Origin: Lutraria lutraria
Lineage: Eukaryota > Mollusca > Bivalvia > Venerida > Mactridae
Assembly (NCBI GenBank): GCA_964023205.1
Contig: OZ026847.1
Coordinates: forward strand, 14,143,182 to 14,207,181
DNA length: 64,000 nt
Reading direction: 5' to 3'
In this document: positions 12,110 through 24,526 of the stretch, one piece after another
Position numbering within the stretch: position 1 is the stretch's first letter
Layout of the letters: each line of letters opens with the position of its first letter
Notes under the pieces: generated by a model
The model's database searches: none
What the model was told of the DNA's origin: nothing
The model's input: only the letters and a program-made list of their open reading frames with translations
Program-made: the position numbers and the translations under genes

Positions 12110-12840
12110 CATGTAGAAGGCATGCGATTAAACTACATTGATCTAGGCATGGACGATATAACATACCTGCTAGCACACAGACTTCTGTTATACAATCATC
12201 ACTATATGCTGGGGTATCTGTTTAAAGAACAATACACATTCATTATCATGTTATTTCTACAAAGCTTTCTTTTCTTTTTTTATATTCTTATGTGAACTGT
12301 TCACTTTAACTAATATGGCCAAAATCAACAACCTCTTTCTGGAATCTGTTCACAAATGCCAAATTTTATATAAAATGTACACGTGTAAAACCATTAATGT
12401 CTTATATTCTTCAATGTATGATTTCTCTATTTAAAACGTAAGAAAAATATAATACAAGTATATATAATCAATAATTTCTGATAAATACAAATGTAGCTCT
12501 AAACTTCTGAAAACATTTTACGAATATGGATACGCATATGCTATTCATTCCAGTAAGTACGATAAGGCATGTGATTTGTGGAGAAACCTTCTTCCGTGTG
12601 TACAGAGAACAATGAATTAATACAAGAACTTTCATGATGCACTGAAAATAATGTACATAAATAAATGACCATAGTACTTAGCTACAGAGCTGTATATAAC
12701 GTAAACTATTACCTGTTGTTGTAACGTTTTGTAGTACGAGTTTCTCTTCGAGTATCGCCAATTCATCTTTCAGTTCTGAAATCCGAGTAAATCAATTTGT
12801 CATATTTGTCATTAAACAATGTTCATAGAGGTAAATTATA

Positions 12841-12900
12841 GGAGCTGCGGTCATGGTCTAGTGATTAGCACGTTGGGCTTGTAACGGCAGGTCATATCCA
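12841..12900 (+). repeat. tRNA-like SINE relic upstream of M13 exon 3 (unit 2)
   Basis: GGTCTAGTGATTAGCACG is box A-like, followed by GGGCTTGTAACGGCAGGTC, as in tRNA-derived SINE heads; the box B part is degenerate. On the opposite strand to the genes, in the intron between TRIM and M13 exon 3. Confidence 0.5.
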
Positions 12901-13171
12901 TATATTTATGAAAATGTCACAAAAAGTGGATTTTCCTTGAATTCCTAAATCAATAGATATAAGGTACAAACATGTTTGTGGAGTGATAGATTCGTCTAGT
13001 AAAATATATGCACGGTTATAGTGAATACGGATATAGTTAATAATCAGTGTAGTACTACATTTACGAGTACAAGACTAAAGTATTTATAAACCCCAAACAG
13101 GCGTTTCCTTATTTCATTGTCACGTATGTAGTACCGTTAAATGTCATTGCGTTTAAACAAATTCATACATT

Positions 13172-14130
13172 TCTTTTAGGATAGTTCTCCTACATTTTTC
13201 ATGGGATTTGACGAAACTTTCAGACATGTTGTTACCAAGAACCCCCGCACATATATTCCGGATTTTGTGATTCGATCATTTTACGGAATTATGACCCTTT
13301 GTTTATTTTGTGCGATTGTAATTCTATAACGAAATAATCTTGTTTCCTTCTTTTCTCAAGGGATTTTGATAAAACTTTCATGGAACTATTGTTATCAAGA
13401 TACCCAATGCATGTTGTAAAGGTTTATGATTCGATAATGTTTGACGGAATTATGGCCCTTTGTTTATTTTGTGCTTAATTATGTAATATATAAAGAAATG
13501 CTCTTTTGTTTGCAACTACTTCTATATAATGTCTCAAGTGATTTTTGTCCAAACTTTTATAGAACTATTGTCACCAATTTCCCCAACACATGTTGTGCGG
13601 ATTTTGTGATTCGGTCATTTTTGGAAGATTTATGGCCCTAAGTTTATTTTGTTTCCAAATTTCTTCTAAGATACTACTCCTACATTTCTCAAAGGAATTT
13701 GATAAAACTTTCACAAACCCATTGTCACCAAGAACCCCAGCACATTCCGGGTTTATGATAGGATTGTTTTGGGCGGATTATGGCCCTTTGCTATTTTGTG
13801 CATGTGTACTAGAGAAATACTCTTCTGTGCACAACTCCTTCTAAAATATTCAAGAGATTTTTACCAAACTTTGATAGAACTATTGTTACCATGTTTCCCA
13901 GCATATATTGTCAAAGATTTGTGGTTCACTCATTTTTAGCAGATTTATGGCCTTTTGTTTGTCTGTACCAAACTGAGCAGAGGTTGCCATGATGAACCAA
14001 CACATGAAGTTTGATGATTTTAGGCTGAATCATTTTGATTTTATAGGCAATGTTAAATTCTGGTACACACAAACAAACAGACAGACAGACAGCCCAAAAT
14101 GATATGCCCCTCATCTATCGATACGGAGGG
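13172..14130 (+). repeat. Degenerate tandem of about 150-bp units ending in a CAGA microsatellite (unit 2)
   Basis: About six imperfect repeats, each with an ACTTTCAT/AGAACTATTGTTACC block, CCCAGCACAT, a GATTTTGTGATTCG block and AATTATGGCCCTTTGTTTAT. It ends with (CAGA)n and ATATGCCCCTCATCTATCGA. Short open frames here are by-products of the repeat. Confidence 0.7.
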
Positions 14131-14184
14131 CATAAATATGTATTATTGTCAATTAAGCAGGCTATGATAATAAATTATTCAAAA

Positions 14185-14318
14185 TGTACAATTAATTAAA
14201 ACACTTATATTGCAGATAATATCTATTACTAGGTTACTAGTACTAGAAATAAGGAAATTCATGTACGCTAGTAACAGAAGATATTATCAGCAATATAAGT
14301 GTTTAAGTTAATTGTACA
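14185..14318. mobile_element. Fold-back element with about 40-bp inverted ends, below TRIM relic (unit 2)
   Basis: TGTACAATTAATTAAAACAC through GATAATATCT is mirrored by AGATATTATC through GTTAATTGTACA. Non-coding; sits about 230 bp 3' of the TRIM stop relic. Confidence 0.65.
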
Positions 14319-14548
14319 ATTTGATTCACACATTTATTAATAAAGAACAAAACTGTACAATTCATATACATTTATGTAAATGTTATTTACATTACATAAT
14401 ATTCTATTCATTAAAAAGAAATAATATTTCAACATAAATTCAAAATGAAAGTTTACCATGATTGCATAAAAACATTATTGTATTACGAAATATCCTAAAT
14501 ATTCTTCCTGCTTTATGTAACATTTTGATTATCAGTGATTTGTTCTGC

Positions 14549-14683
14549 TTATTTCAGTTCATACATTTTCACAACGTCACTGTTGTGCATGGTAACAAAG
14601 ATTGTATTCAGTTCCTGATGAAAACACATTGAACGTGGATGTTCAAATCCATATACTTGCTTCACAACTTCACCACGTTTCTT
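14549..14683 (-). pseudogene. Relic of a TRIM exon 2 3' end
   Basis: The minus strand reads the last 44 or so codons of a TRIM copy (GFEHPRSMCFHQELNTIFVT then MHNSDVVKMYELK and a TAA), closest to copy 4. At about 14684 the match stops inside the codons for KKRG, and unrelated sequence follows. It lies 2.1 kb below the complete TRIM copy 2 and is flanked on its 3' side by the same inverted-repeat element found below copies 3 and 4. It is a scar of unequal exchange or insertion, not a gene: it has no start, no B-box and no coiled coil. Confidence 0.85.
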
Positions 14684-16118
14684 AACAACAGAGTTAGAGG
14701 CAAAACTAGAATTTATTTATGGTACACAGTTATCGAGGTATAAATATTTCCATAGAGAGTGAACTAGAAATTAGTTTGTTCGAGAATGATGATGAAAACG
14801 TCTTTGAATCACTGTTATTGACCAGGGAATTGAAACTTAAAAAAGGGGAAAACATCCGGATCAGAATATAAACCATCTGATACTCATCATCAGAAACACT
14901 TAAAGATAGATGAAAACAAAAAAATGAGGGACATACAAAAGTTAAGGGCAAAGACAGAGGAGTAGAAAAGTTAACAAAGACGATGCTAGTAAACGGGCAT
15001 GCGAAAGAAAGATACAAAAACATGAAAAAGAACATCACAAAACGAAGACGCCACCACGGCAAGGAATATGAAAATGCCAAAGAAATCTGAGTACCAATGA
15101 ATAACCCATAATATATAATATTATGTAATATTATGTAAATGTAAATTCAGGTGTTATCTAAATTTTGATAAAGTTAAAACAAGATAGAATATTCAAACAC
15201 TGCTAGGAATTATACTAACAAAGTCAGAGAAGATACATATTACACCATGTGTAAAGAGAAACATATTAGGAGACAAAATGTAGAGAAGATTTAGCAATCT
15301 TCTATTTTGCATCCGATTTTGAAGAGAGGGTCCAAGTGTGCATGCAGTTTTTCCTTAGCACATTATAAGATATAAAATAGAAAAAAGGGAGCCATACGTA
15401 ATAATAGAAAAAAGATCGTGGTAAACACACAAAACATATTTCCTGAACGTCCAAGAGACGTGATTAGACGACACATAAATAGTTTTCAACCATACATTCA
15501 CAACGCCATAAGAAAAACACTAAACGAAGATACGTTGAAAATACTGAGCATCAAACAAATGCACAAAATCTCTATAGAAAATTACTTTTTCAAAATGAAC
15601 CTAAATAGAAACAGTGGATGTATGGTTCTTATTTTCTGCTATTTTATTGTCTGAGGTTTTTAATAACAATGTTTTTTGACAGACGACTGTCATTACAGAA
15701 TTAACTCAAATGCTTTATTTCCACACGCTTTTAAAGACTTATGTACAAAAATCAAGGACAGGTAATTGTTAACCGGAACAAAGATAAATTGACGCAAGAT
15801 GTATTTTTATTTCATTTCAATCAGTTAAATTATATAAATACAATTTATAATTCATCTAAATCATACTACCAGATAGTTACACGCACTATATATAACAAAA
15901 AAACAAGGTTGTATGTGGTACATACAACCTTTTAAATACATTTCAATTCCCTCAGTGACCACAATTTTATTTCGCTTATAATGCTTCTGTTATCATATGC
16001 TACATTCATGCAAAGTTTAAACATTTCTGTTGTTCTGATTTGTTTTGACCTATATGTCTATGTGGAAAATGTGGCGAACTGTAGCAAACGTCTTTAAGCA
16101 AATGATTACAAACAAATC
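14684..16118. other. Unit 2-specific 1.4-kb insertion, unrecognised
   Basis: Begins exactly where the TRIM relic is cut. Contains broken plus-strand frames of coding-like composition (GINISIESELEISLFENDDE near 14740; VNTQNIFPERPRDVIRRHIN at 15421) and a perfect 12-bp hairpin. It may be a decayed transposable element, but I cannot name it. No counterpart in the other units. Confidence 0.4.
15905..15931. repeat. Perfect 12-bp hairpin
   Basis: AAGGTTGTATGT, loop GGT, ACATACAACCTT, followed by a T-run. Possibly an end of a decayed element in this unit-specific insertion. Confidence 0.5.
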
Positions 16119-16182
16119 TGGTCCGCTCACTTCGCTTAGCAGGTACAGCAGTATGCCTACAGGCACGATGTCATGTTCTCAG
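16119..16182 (+). repeat. Second type of tRNA-derived SINE relic (unit 2)
   Basis: GGTCCGCTCACTTCGCTTAG, then AGGTACAGCAGTATGCCTAC, resembles a tRNA D-arm and anticodon region; the 3' part is worn. It has a better copy at 60275. Confidence 0.4.
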
Positions 16183-16800
16183 CAATTAAAAAATATGTGA
16201 CATCATCACTGTATCAATTATTTGAGTGTTGTTTTATTAGTACAATTTGATGCATGCATATAATTACGAACGTTAGTCCATTATTTAAAAATTACAATTA
16301 TATACTGCATTTTTTACAATATTTTTCAATATTTACAGAAAACATAAAGTTTTACTTTCATCTACATCATTTCAATAGGTAAAAGTTGGCACCTAAAATA
16401 TTTCAAAATGATTGTCATATTATTTATCTGATTGAAAGAACTAGAGGAAATGAGGAAATTTATATAACCTAGTAACATATAACCTCCAAGTGCTTTAACT
16501 AATTTTACAATTTGATTCATTCATGTATTAATAAAGAACAAAACAGTACATTTAAATGTTATTTACATTACATATAATCTATCTATTAATCAAGAATAAT
16601 ATTTCAACATGAATTTAAAATGAAAGTTTACCATGATTGCATAGATTTAAAACATTATCATATTATGAAATATCCTAAATATTCTTTCAGCTTAAGAAGT
16701 ATATTGTTCAAATTATACAATCATGATAACTGCATTGCCTTTCTTCAGAATTAGTACTACATGTACATGTTATATTTTGATCATCAGTAAATTGTTCTGT

Positions 16801-19800
16801 TTATTTCAGTTCATACATTTTCACAACGTCACTGTTCTGCATGGTAACAAATATTGTATTCAGACCAGGATGAAAACACACTGATCGTGGACGTTGTAAT
16901 CCATCTTCCTTCTTCACAACCACACCAAGTTTCTTCCCATCCTCACTGTATTGTACCACATTATGAGACGCATACCCAGCTGCAAACATGTTTCCACTAC
17001 CATCAACACATACGCCATCTGTATCTTTTATGTCTGTGTCTGTTACAGTAGACAAATAATTTCCCATTCCATCAAAACACACAAGTCCCTTGTACCCACC
17101 TCCAACAAACATTCTGTTTCCTTTTGCATTCAATGTAACAAGTTGACTTCTATAGAACAGTTTATTTCCAGCTTTATCATATGTAATGGTCTTCAATAGA
17201 GCACCAGTCATATCATAAACATACAGTGAATTATCCCAATCTGTCACATAAAGTTTACCATCATTGAAAGCAATACCATAACAATCATGAGACATTTTAA
17301 TTTGCCTTGTAGTTGCCATCTTGTAATTAATGGAAACAAACTGGATCTTGCTGTCAGGACAACATGCAACAGCAACTTCATGTTTACTGATACAACATAC
17401 ACCACGTGGTGAAGAATCTAAAGAGCAAAAGGCAACATCTGACATATTATGTAGATCAATACGTTTTAGTTTGTTATTGTTAGAATCTGTAACAAGTAGT
17501 TGGTTATCATGTGTCAGACAGCATCCCAATGAATGACATACATTACTATCACCAGTCATTTTTATGTTTATATCTTTGCTTCCCTTGATTTTGTAGAGAT
17601 CATGTTTCTGTATTACACGCTTTGGTATACTAGTATCATGTTTCTGCACTTGACCAATACATTGTAAACCTTTGATATATTCCGTCAATGATTGGTTGGG
17701 AATAAATGATATGTGTGTGTTTGTATTATGCTGTGACTGTTTGTTCTTCTCACAGTCTGCTTCTTTTATATTTTCTTGAGCCATTTTTGAACAAACAAAT
17801 CGTTGAGCTCGGTTTCCCCCTGATTGCTGTAGTTTGTCATCTGTCGTCTGTAAATCTTGACGTATTCTGTCACCTTTGTGTTTGTCTTCCAGAATTTCTT
17901 TTTCCAGTTTCTTGTACACATCTTCTACTTCATTCTTTGATGACGCAGCAATTTTTCTAATGACGGCTTCTAAAGCTTTCTGAAATGTTGTCACTTTGTC
18001 CAGAGTTTCTTTCTTTGCTTCGTTTAAAGCTTGAAGTTGGGAATCCTTAGATTTACTCTGTGTTTCCATGGAAACCATCATATCTGTAAGAAGACTGTGT
18101 GTCTGTTTACAGTCAGATAACTTGAATAGTGTGTCAATCATATCTGGTACTGAGTGAATGTGGCTGTCTTGACAAGATCTGAAATAGTGATATTTTCATT
18201 AAACCAACTATTTAAACGAAATGCAGATCTTATAATCAATGGACTCGAAATTATCGTATCATTCCTTTTCAGTGAGTTTAACGCTTTAAAGTAATATTTC
18301 AGCTCCACGACGGCCGGTTCACCTAACGAGTTTTCCAGGACTGTTTCAACCAGTACTAACTCATTCTTCAACAAGGAGACACTAACTGTTCGACATATGG
18401 ACAAAAATCGACATTTTTATTCTTCAATTTTAGTAGACGGATGGGTAAGACCTGACGCGGCCAGAATTCGAACCTCAATTGTTGTCATGTAACAAGTCCA
18501 GCGCACTTACTACTGGACCACGGCGGCGCCTTTATTTCGTCAAATATCCCAATTAATCATTATCAGTTGTCCAAACGAAAGCAATTTTTAATAAAATGAA
18601 CAATTTCATGAAAATGTCATGATTGAAGAGCAAGCTATAAGTATATATACAGTACATGTATGTTTAAATATTTATTCATACAAACTACGATAAATGTGTA
18701 CATTATCTATAAACAAAACTATTGTCATATGCCAGACATAAAGCACAGTCTTCCGGCATATTGAAAATGCATACTAAGACGATCGAATAATGTGTAGTTC
18801 CATGTAAACTCGTTCAGTAGGTAACTCGTCCCGGAATTGGTTAATTTTCCCCATAGTAAACTTTTCCCAACTTTCATTACTATATTTTTTATTTATCATA
18901 TACTGTATGTTTATGTATTTGATAGAGTATTTTAGATACAACGAATCCAATTGTTCAGTGTAATTCAATCCTTGGTATAATGGGTATTTTTGCTTAAGTA
19001 TGTACAAATGGAGTGTTAAAAGATCCGTTGTGTATACAAGAAATTAAATATATTATATGGTTGTATTTTAGTGTATCATGCAAGTGTGTTTTATATGCAA
19101 AGATTAAAGTGATTTTGGTGATATATTTTTTATTACTTACACAAAACTGGGACCAATATACACAGCGCAAAATAAAAAAAAAATGTTAAAACCATCCCTT
19201 TCGGAAATAAATTTATTGTGCGTACATTGAACATATAGTTATTCGTACTTTGCATTTTCCATGATTTGTAAAATGAATAAATTGTTGTATAATGCATTGT
19301 AGACTTGAATTGTTATTTAATCAATGGTATAATTATCAGCCTTATTGACAATTAAACCCATTGTTTAGCGGTTATTGGATAAACACCTGTACGTGTTAGC
19401 TGCCATCCCCTAAAACTGCCTATCCTTTGAATAAAGACCATTCTTTCAAAAACCTTCATTGATTATCTAGAACAGAATTACTTCCGAATAAATGCCAACG
19501 GTTAATATAAGCCGTATTATCTCCTTTCCAAGGGTGGCCTTTATTCACAGTATTGACCGAATAAAGACTTGTCAATGCCTCTGCACATAAATCAGTCATG
19601 ATTGGATTTGATATTTTCAATTAACAAATGCTACAGATTTGTCCTAAATTTTGACCTTCAGTGATGTATATGTATAAGATTAATAAATACTCACTTGTGA
19701 TCTTTGACGAAACAAGCACTACATCCAACAACATCGTGATATTCACAATACATATCTATCACTTTACTTCTGTGAATACTGCATCTTTCTGTAGGAAATT

Positions 19801-20038
19801 CTGTCGGTACTGATTGTTGATTGGTCACTTGGTTTGCTTGACTGACATCCGTAAGATGATGACCTTTCAAGGCAGGGAACCGTTTATGTATATCCGTGCA
19901 GAACTGACAACAATATCCACTACATTGTACACAGTACTTTACAGCTTCTACTGTCTTGTTGTCTTGTGCACACGCAGTACAAACGAAATCAAATGTTTCC
20001 TCAGACATTTTTATCTGACAACGTCCTCCCGACGCCAT
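16801..20038 (-). CDS. TRIM-like B-box/coiled-coil/NHL protein, copy 2 (complete, 573 aa)
   Basis: Exons: 19695-20038 (344 nt) and 16801-18178 (1378 nt), joined AA|A to give Lys115, total 574 codons including stop. Domains: B-box 1 (C20, C23, C36, C39, C44, C47, H51, H60/61), B-box 2 (C86, H89, C98, H101, C106, C109, H114), charged coiled coil about 150-235, a polar linker about 235-310, then a beta-propeller of six NHL/SMP-30-like strands to residue 573 (such as LLVTDSNNNKLKRIDL, GKLYVTDWDNSLYVYD, NTIFVTMQNSDVVKMYEL). No RING, so E3 ligase activity cannot be assumed; in the wider family such proteins act as cytoplasmic adaptors, often linked to immunity. The stop overlaps an AATAAA. Its 3' flank resembles that of copy 5, while its first exon and intron resemble copy 4, so the gene itself is recombinant. 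Nested in M13 copy 2. Confidence 0.92.
18431..18530 (-). repeat. tRNA-derived SINE head (unit 2)
   Basis: Best preserved of the set: the minus strand has GTCCAGTAGTAAGTGCG (box A-like) and GAGGTTCGAATTC (box B-like) about 40 bp apart. It lies in the TRIM copy 2 intron. Confidence 0.65.
19393..19562. repeat. MITE relic in TRIM-2 intron
   Basis: Degraded copy of the same element at the same place; the left end is truncated (CTGTACGTGTTAGCTGCC) and the right end retains TTCACAGTATTGACC. Confidence 0.45.
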
Positions 20039-21020
20039 TCTTAAGTTCGACTTTAAACCCTACTTTCGATTTCAGACGCATGACGGAAGTTTTAATTATC
20101 TGGTTCCTGTCATGGATTGGTAATGTAAGGGAAACAACTTGTATTGTCTTCATTTATCAGATATGAATGTACCACAGAGTTATCTGAATGAGTCGATGAA
20201 TTAAGTCAGTTACCTACCAAAAAGCTTTCAAGGAACATGGAGTCAAACAGGGGAATCGGCACGAGAATGAATCAACAGATAAAATCAAAGTTGGACTCAA
20301 TGCAGGAGGTGCTATTTACGACCTCAAAAACATATTTCAAAAATGGAAACATTTTCACGGTCGATATAGATAACAGATATAATACTCACGTTTGTATCAG
20401 GATATCATGCGCTCAGCAAAAGTTGAACAATATTTTAGCGCACAGGGATAGGAAAAGCCTTAAGCGAAGCTTCAATCATTGAACGCTTATTAAATATGTA
20501 AGCTAAGCACTTTCATTTTTCATGGAGTACTTGGCGGGGCTAGCGGCAGTTACCGAAGGTAAGAACAAATAGAACCACGTTTTAGTTGAGTGAGCATTGG
20601 GAATATAAGAGCCAACATAATACCAAGGACTTACATGTTTAAAGTCTATAAGTCCTTAATACTACAAAATATGAACTCAATAACCAAAATATTTCCAAGG
20701 CGATAAAAAATCCCACTTAAATTAATCCCACTATAGAGTTTCCCAAAACACACACACAGTGCGCCCTTTAACGGTATTGTTTCGACATTTAGCGGCGGAA
20801 AAATTTGTGACATTTAACCTTAAATTGTAACAGTTTAACGGCAGAACATTTTGCGACATTTTCCGGCATTGCGACATTTAACGGTGCTACAAGGGTAACA
20901 ATCATGTAACCAAACATTGATATAATGTTAAGTAATAAATCATGTCTCCAGGAATCATGCGTAACCATGATCTGCTGTAAAGTTACAAGAACTCTGTATA
21001 TTCTTAAATATTTACTTTAC
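20039..21020 (-). promoter_or_regulatory. Presumed TRIM copy 2 promoter region
   Basis: Same position as in unit 1. Conserved AACTTCCGTCATGCGTC block just above the ATG and GACATTTAGCGGC repeats at 20780-20885. No other gene seen; short plus-strand frames here are not conserved in length between units. Confidence 0.3.
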
Positions 21021-21729
21021 CTTCCTTTTCACTCTCGGAGTATTTTACTATCACTAACACAGTAATTACTAAGCCAATGACAACCATAACCAACAAACCA
21101 AGTAAGCATATCATTTTCCCGCCAATTTTAAAACGAGGCTTTCTGATCGCTTTCCTTTCATCTTCTTCGTGATCATTTACTTGATATTTCCTGAAACACA
21201 TGCATTAAAATTATGATAGATCCCTTGTAGATATCATTACAAGCAATTGTAACAGTGATATTCTAATCCATGACGGTCTAGCGTATTAAATGCTAATACT
21301 TATGCAACTATTATTAATTCTACTTGGCTCGTATTTTTCGCGCGTATAGTAGATTACAAAAATGTTGGAAAACATGAAATGTACGGATGTGTAATTTGAC
21401 CATTTTATATTCGTCAACTTAAAGAGAAGAAGTTATGCAAAATTACCAACGATAAGTTTTACAAATCTTAAAACCCTAGTTCAGATGCGCTTCCGTGGAA
21501 AGAATTTCAACCCGAGAAAGATATCTTATAGATTAAAACCTGGTTCAGCGGAGCAAGACAAGTATGTACAGCTATTTACTTATACATCGAGGGAATAATT
21601 TAAAACTAATAAAAGTTTATAACATCATTAAGAGTATATAACGTACTAAAATCAAATATGTTTTTATACAAAATCGAATAAATCTTATTTCTGCATGTTG
21701 ATCACATGATACGTTTTATCCGCACACTA

Positions 21730-21889
21730 CATTACAACCTCTGTAGAGCAACACTCTGTGGGAGCTGCAAATACTGGCCGTTGTTACAGAGGTTAAATCT
21801 ATAGTAAATATCAGTTTAGGGAAACTTTGCAGGTGTTGTTATAGAGAGGTTGTTGTTCCATAGAGGGCCGCTCTGGAGAGGTTGTACTG
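21730..21889. mobile_element. 160-bp MITE in the M13 copy 2 first intron
   Basis: Left end CATTACAACCTCTGTAGAGC (one change from the unit 3 copy), right end GAGAGGTTGTACTG; the two ends are inverted. Preceded by TA. Absent at the same place in units 1 and 4. Confidence 0.65.
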
Positions 21890-22388
21890 CAATTAAACGT
21901 GCTAAGTTCTAAGACACGAGTATTTTGGTGGTTATTTGTAATTTTGATACATGATTGAACGATTTTACCGTCTACCAATATACAGACGTAAGGCCAGAAT
22001 GTATTACAAAAAACACACTCATTTTTTTCAGGTCTCAGCTGGCAATGATTTGTATCTTGCACGATTTGAGCCCACGTTCTATCCGATATGGAATACCTAA
22101 GGTTGTTAATTATAACAGTAAACATATCATCAAAAATGTTATACTGACATAATTGTTGAAAGTAAAGAAAATAAACAATCACAGAATGTCGTGATTGGCT
22201 TTACAAATGATATTCTTTGTATTACCCCTAAAAAATAAAATCCCACCTGCTTGAATCCATCTTATATTTCCAATATTCACAGCATCACAGTTAAAAAAGT
22301 ATAATCTGTAACGCTTGTAAATTTAGATGTCGAAATATACTCACATCGAACATATGTGTTAATGTAAATATGTCTCGGGTTATATACT

Positions 22389-22406
22389 GGGGTGGGGGGG
22401 GGGGGC
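22389..22406 (+). promoter_or_regulatory. G-rich tract upstream of the M13 copy 2 start
   Basis: GGGGTGGGGGGGGGGGGC-type run about 130 bp 5' of the ATG at 22260. Confidence 0.3.
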
Positions 22407-22569
22407 TTCAATCATTTCAATCATCTGAATCATTGATTTTACACCAGTTTTATAACATATCTTATGAAATAGTCTCAACAGCCACGTACTTCAAATTTTT
22501 CTAACTTAGTTAAGCGTACATTTACACAGCAAGAGTACCTTACGCAAATCTCAAATCTAGACAAGAACA

Positions 22570-23303
22570 CTTCAATACACTTCAGTATAATAACCACTAC
22601 ATTATAATAACCACTACATAATAATAACGATTTCAATATAATGATTATCAACCATTTCATTATAAAAACCAAAACATTAGAATAAACACTTCATCATAAT
22701 TACCACTACATTATGATAACAACATCATTATGACAACCATGGCATTACAATAACCACTACATTATAATAACCACATCATGATAATCACTTCATTATCATA
22801 ATTATCAACCATCACTTTTTAATAATCACTACATTATAATAGCTACTGCATTATGATAGCCACTGCATTATAATAACCACTACATTAAAATAACCACTTC
22901 ATTATAATTACCACATTATAATAACCACCACAGTATAATAATCACTACATTATAATAGCCACTACATTATAATAGCTACTGCATTATGATAGCCACTGCA
23001 TTATAATAACCACTACATTAAAATAACCACTTCATTATAATTACCACATTATAATAACCACCACAGTATAATAATCACTACATTATAATAGCCACTACAT
23101 TATAATAGCTACTGCATTATGATAGCCACTGCATTATAATAACCACTACATTAAAATAACCACTTCATTATAATTACCACATTATAATAACCACCACAGT
23201 ATAATAATCACTACATTATAATAGCCACTGCATTATAATAACCACTGCATTATGATAACCACTTCATTATGAGAAGCGCTACCTTATACTAACCACAGTA
23301 TCA
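22570..23303. repeat. 17-bp minisatellite, 0.73 kb, with 133-bp higher-order repeat
   Basis: Same AACCACTRCATTATAAT units. From about 22851 a block of 133 bp recurs three times (TTATGATAGC at 22851, 22984 and 23117), showing later amplification of an eight-unit block. Confidence 0.9.
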
Positions 23304-24526
23304 GTCACCTAATAACAGTTACTGTTAACTATGTACAATCTGGCCGAATATGGCAATGTCCGACCATCTTGACATAAATAGACTACATGTATTTTACTTA
23401 CCTGTTGCTGGCTCTAAATCTTGCAGTTAAGAAAAGTATATAATGATATAATTGGCAATTACTCTAAAACAATGAAGCCAAACAATGGTTGCTTTTAGTG
23501 ACTATTAATAAGTACATTTATACAAACAAAAAAACTTAAATCACTAACCCTTTTAAGGATAGGAGTATGGGTATCCACTTATAGAAACTAAATTTTTTTG
23601 GACCAGTTTTCATTATTTCTTCTACATTTCGACTTGGTTTAAAATTGGTTTTAGTATCGAGGTTTCACAGTTTGTATCTAACATTTATGTATCGCAAAGT
23701 TCTGTTCATGTGGCCAGAATATTATGTATGGAATACTACATACCTAGGTGAATACTTTTAAATAATATCTCCAACCTTTTCTTGATACGGTGAAGCTACA
23801 GCGACTACTGGCTCTGACAAAATTATTGTTACACCAGTGCCATCCTTGATCCTTACCAATAGCGTATACCAATCAATGTGAAAGGATTATAAATTTCAGA
23901 TCCCAAACAGTCACTTTGTTATATAGAGTGTCAGCCATTCCACGCAAGAACGGTTACTAGTACTTCCGTATTACACAAGAAAATGCTACAAAGTCACCGG
24001 CTCTGAAAATGGTCGGATGGTTGGCTGTTTGCAGACAAGACAAGAGCTACCTTATACAAAAATGACTATATAAGAAAGTAACGTAAATGCACATACTAGT
24101 TGAATTCAATCCATTAGGCATGTAATAATTTATTTGCGTAAACTAGGGCGTAGTCACCTTTAAATTAATGTACGTACACGAGAGGAAGGTGTATTTCAAA
24201 TTAGGCTTGGGCCCTCTTAGATTTCGGCTTAGATGTCATTTTGGCGATATTTATACTTTCACTTCAAGTTTATGTTATGAACGTTCGTAAATGCATGTTA
24301 CTGGCTACGCCCCTTGTAAAATAGTTCAGTAATTTCGAGACGTACGAAAATTATAATGTGATATTGCAGGATTGATGCTAGAGTTCACACAAAACGACAC
24401 ACACAGAGTTCATGGTCGTGTAATCAGAATTATGACAAAATGACTTTATAATTCCCTTTTAGATTATTTCTTTTTCTAAATAATTACATTGTATATATTT
24501 AAAAAGAGACGTTATTTTAAGTCTAT

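Larger units (their letters stand above)
7617..22260 (-). pseudogene. M13 (neprilysin/ECE-like) peptidase copy 2, N-terminal half only, disrupted; hosts TRIM copy 2
   Basis: Exons: 22247-22260 (MDSS), 21021-21190 (tail and membrane anchor), 12713-12775 (LKDELAILEEKL coiled segment, NVT glycosylation sequon), 12167-12184 (VCVLA), 11162-11323 (AARVRRAIDVTIDPCDDFYN, then FACGSWIKN and PDDQ), 10538-10621 (LLEEDVQQGELEATAKAKIF, then YQACVNE), 9785-10007, 9070-9245 (INQPVLGLPSRDYFLK), and a damaged exon 8 at about 7617-7833 (YTLLVKIKDGTGVTIILSEP). Splice sites are canonical and phases join throughout, including across the 8.2-kb intron that holds TRIM copy 2. Damage: exon 6 is 223 nt instead of 224 (one G lost near 9924); exon 7 has an in-frame TAA at 9099-9101 and a 4-nt deletion near 9074. 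The family's HExxH catalytic half is absent before the next M13 start at 5440. Confidence 0.85.

Noticed and set aside
13441..13844. Plus-strand frames rich in Phe and Leu (also 30388, 43654, 43803)
   Set aside because: They arise from the degenerate 150-bp tandem repeat and change length between units.
14730..15080. 116-codon minus-strand frame, hydrophobic
   Set aside because: Low-complexity, found only in the unit-specific insertion, with no splice or family support.
17706..17960. 84-codon plus-strand frame identical in all TRIM copies (also 32207, 45667, 61879)
   Set aside because: Exact antisense shadow of the conserved TRIM linker; its conservation is explained by the coding strand.
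3889..20038. Possible fusion of the membrane-anchor exon to the TRIM exons
   Set aside because: The anchor exon ends in phase 1 while TRIM exon 2 needs phase 2 input, and TRIM exon 1 has its own ATG; phases fit M13 exon 3 instead.
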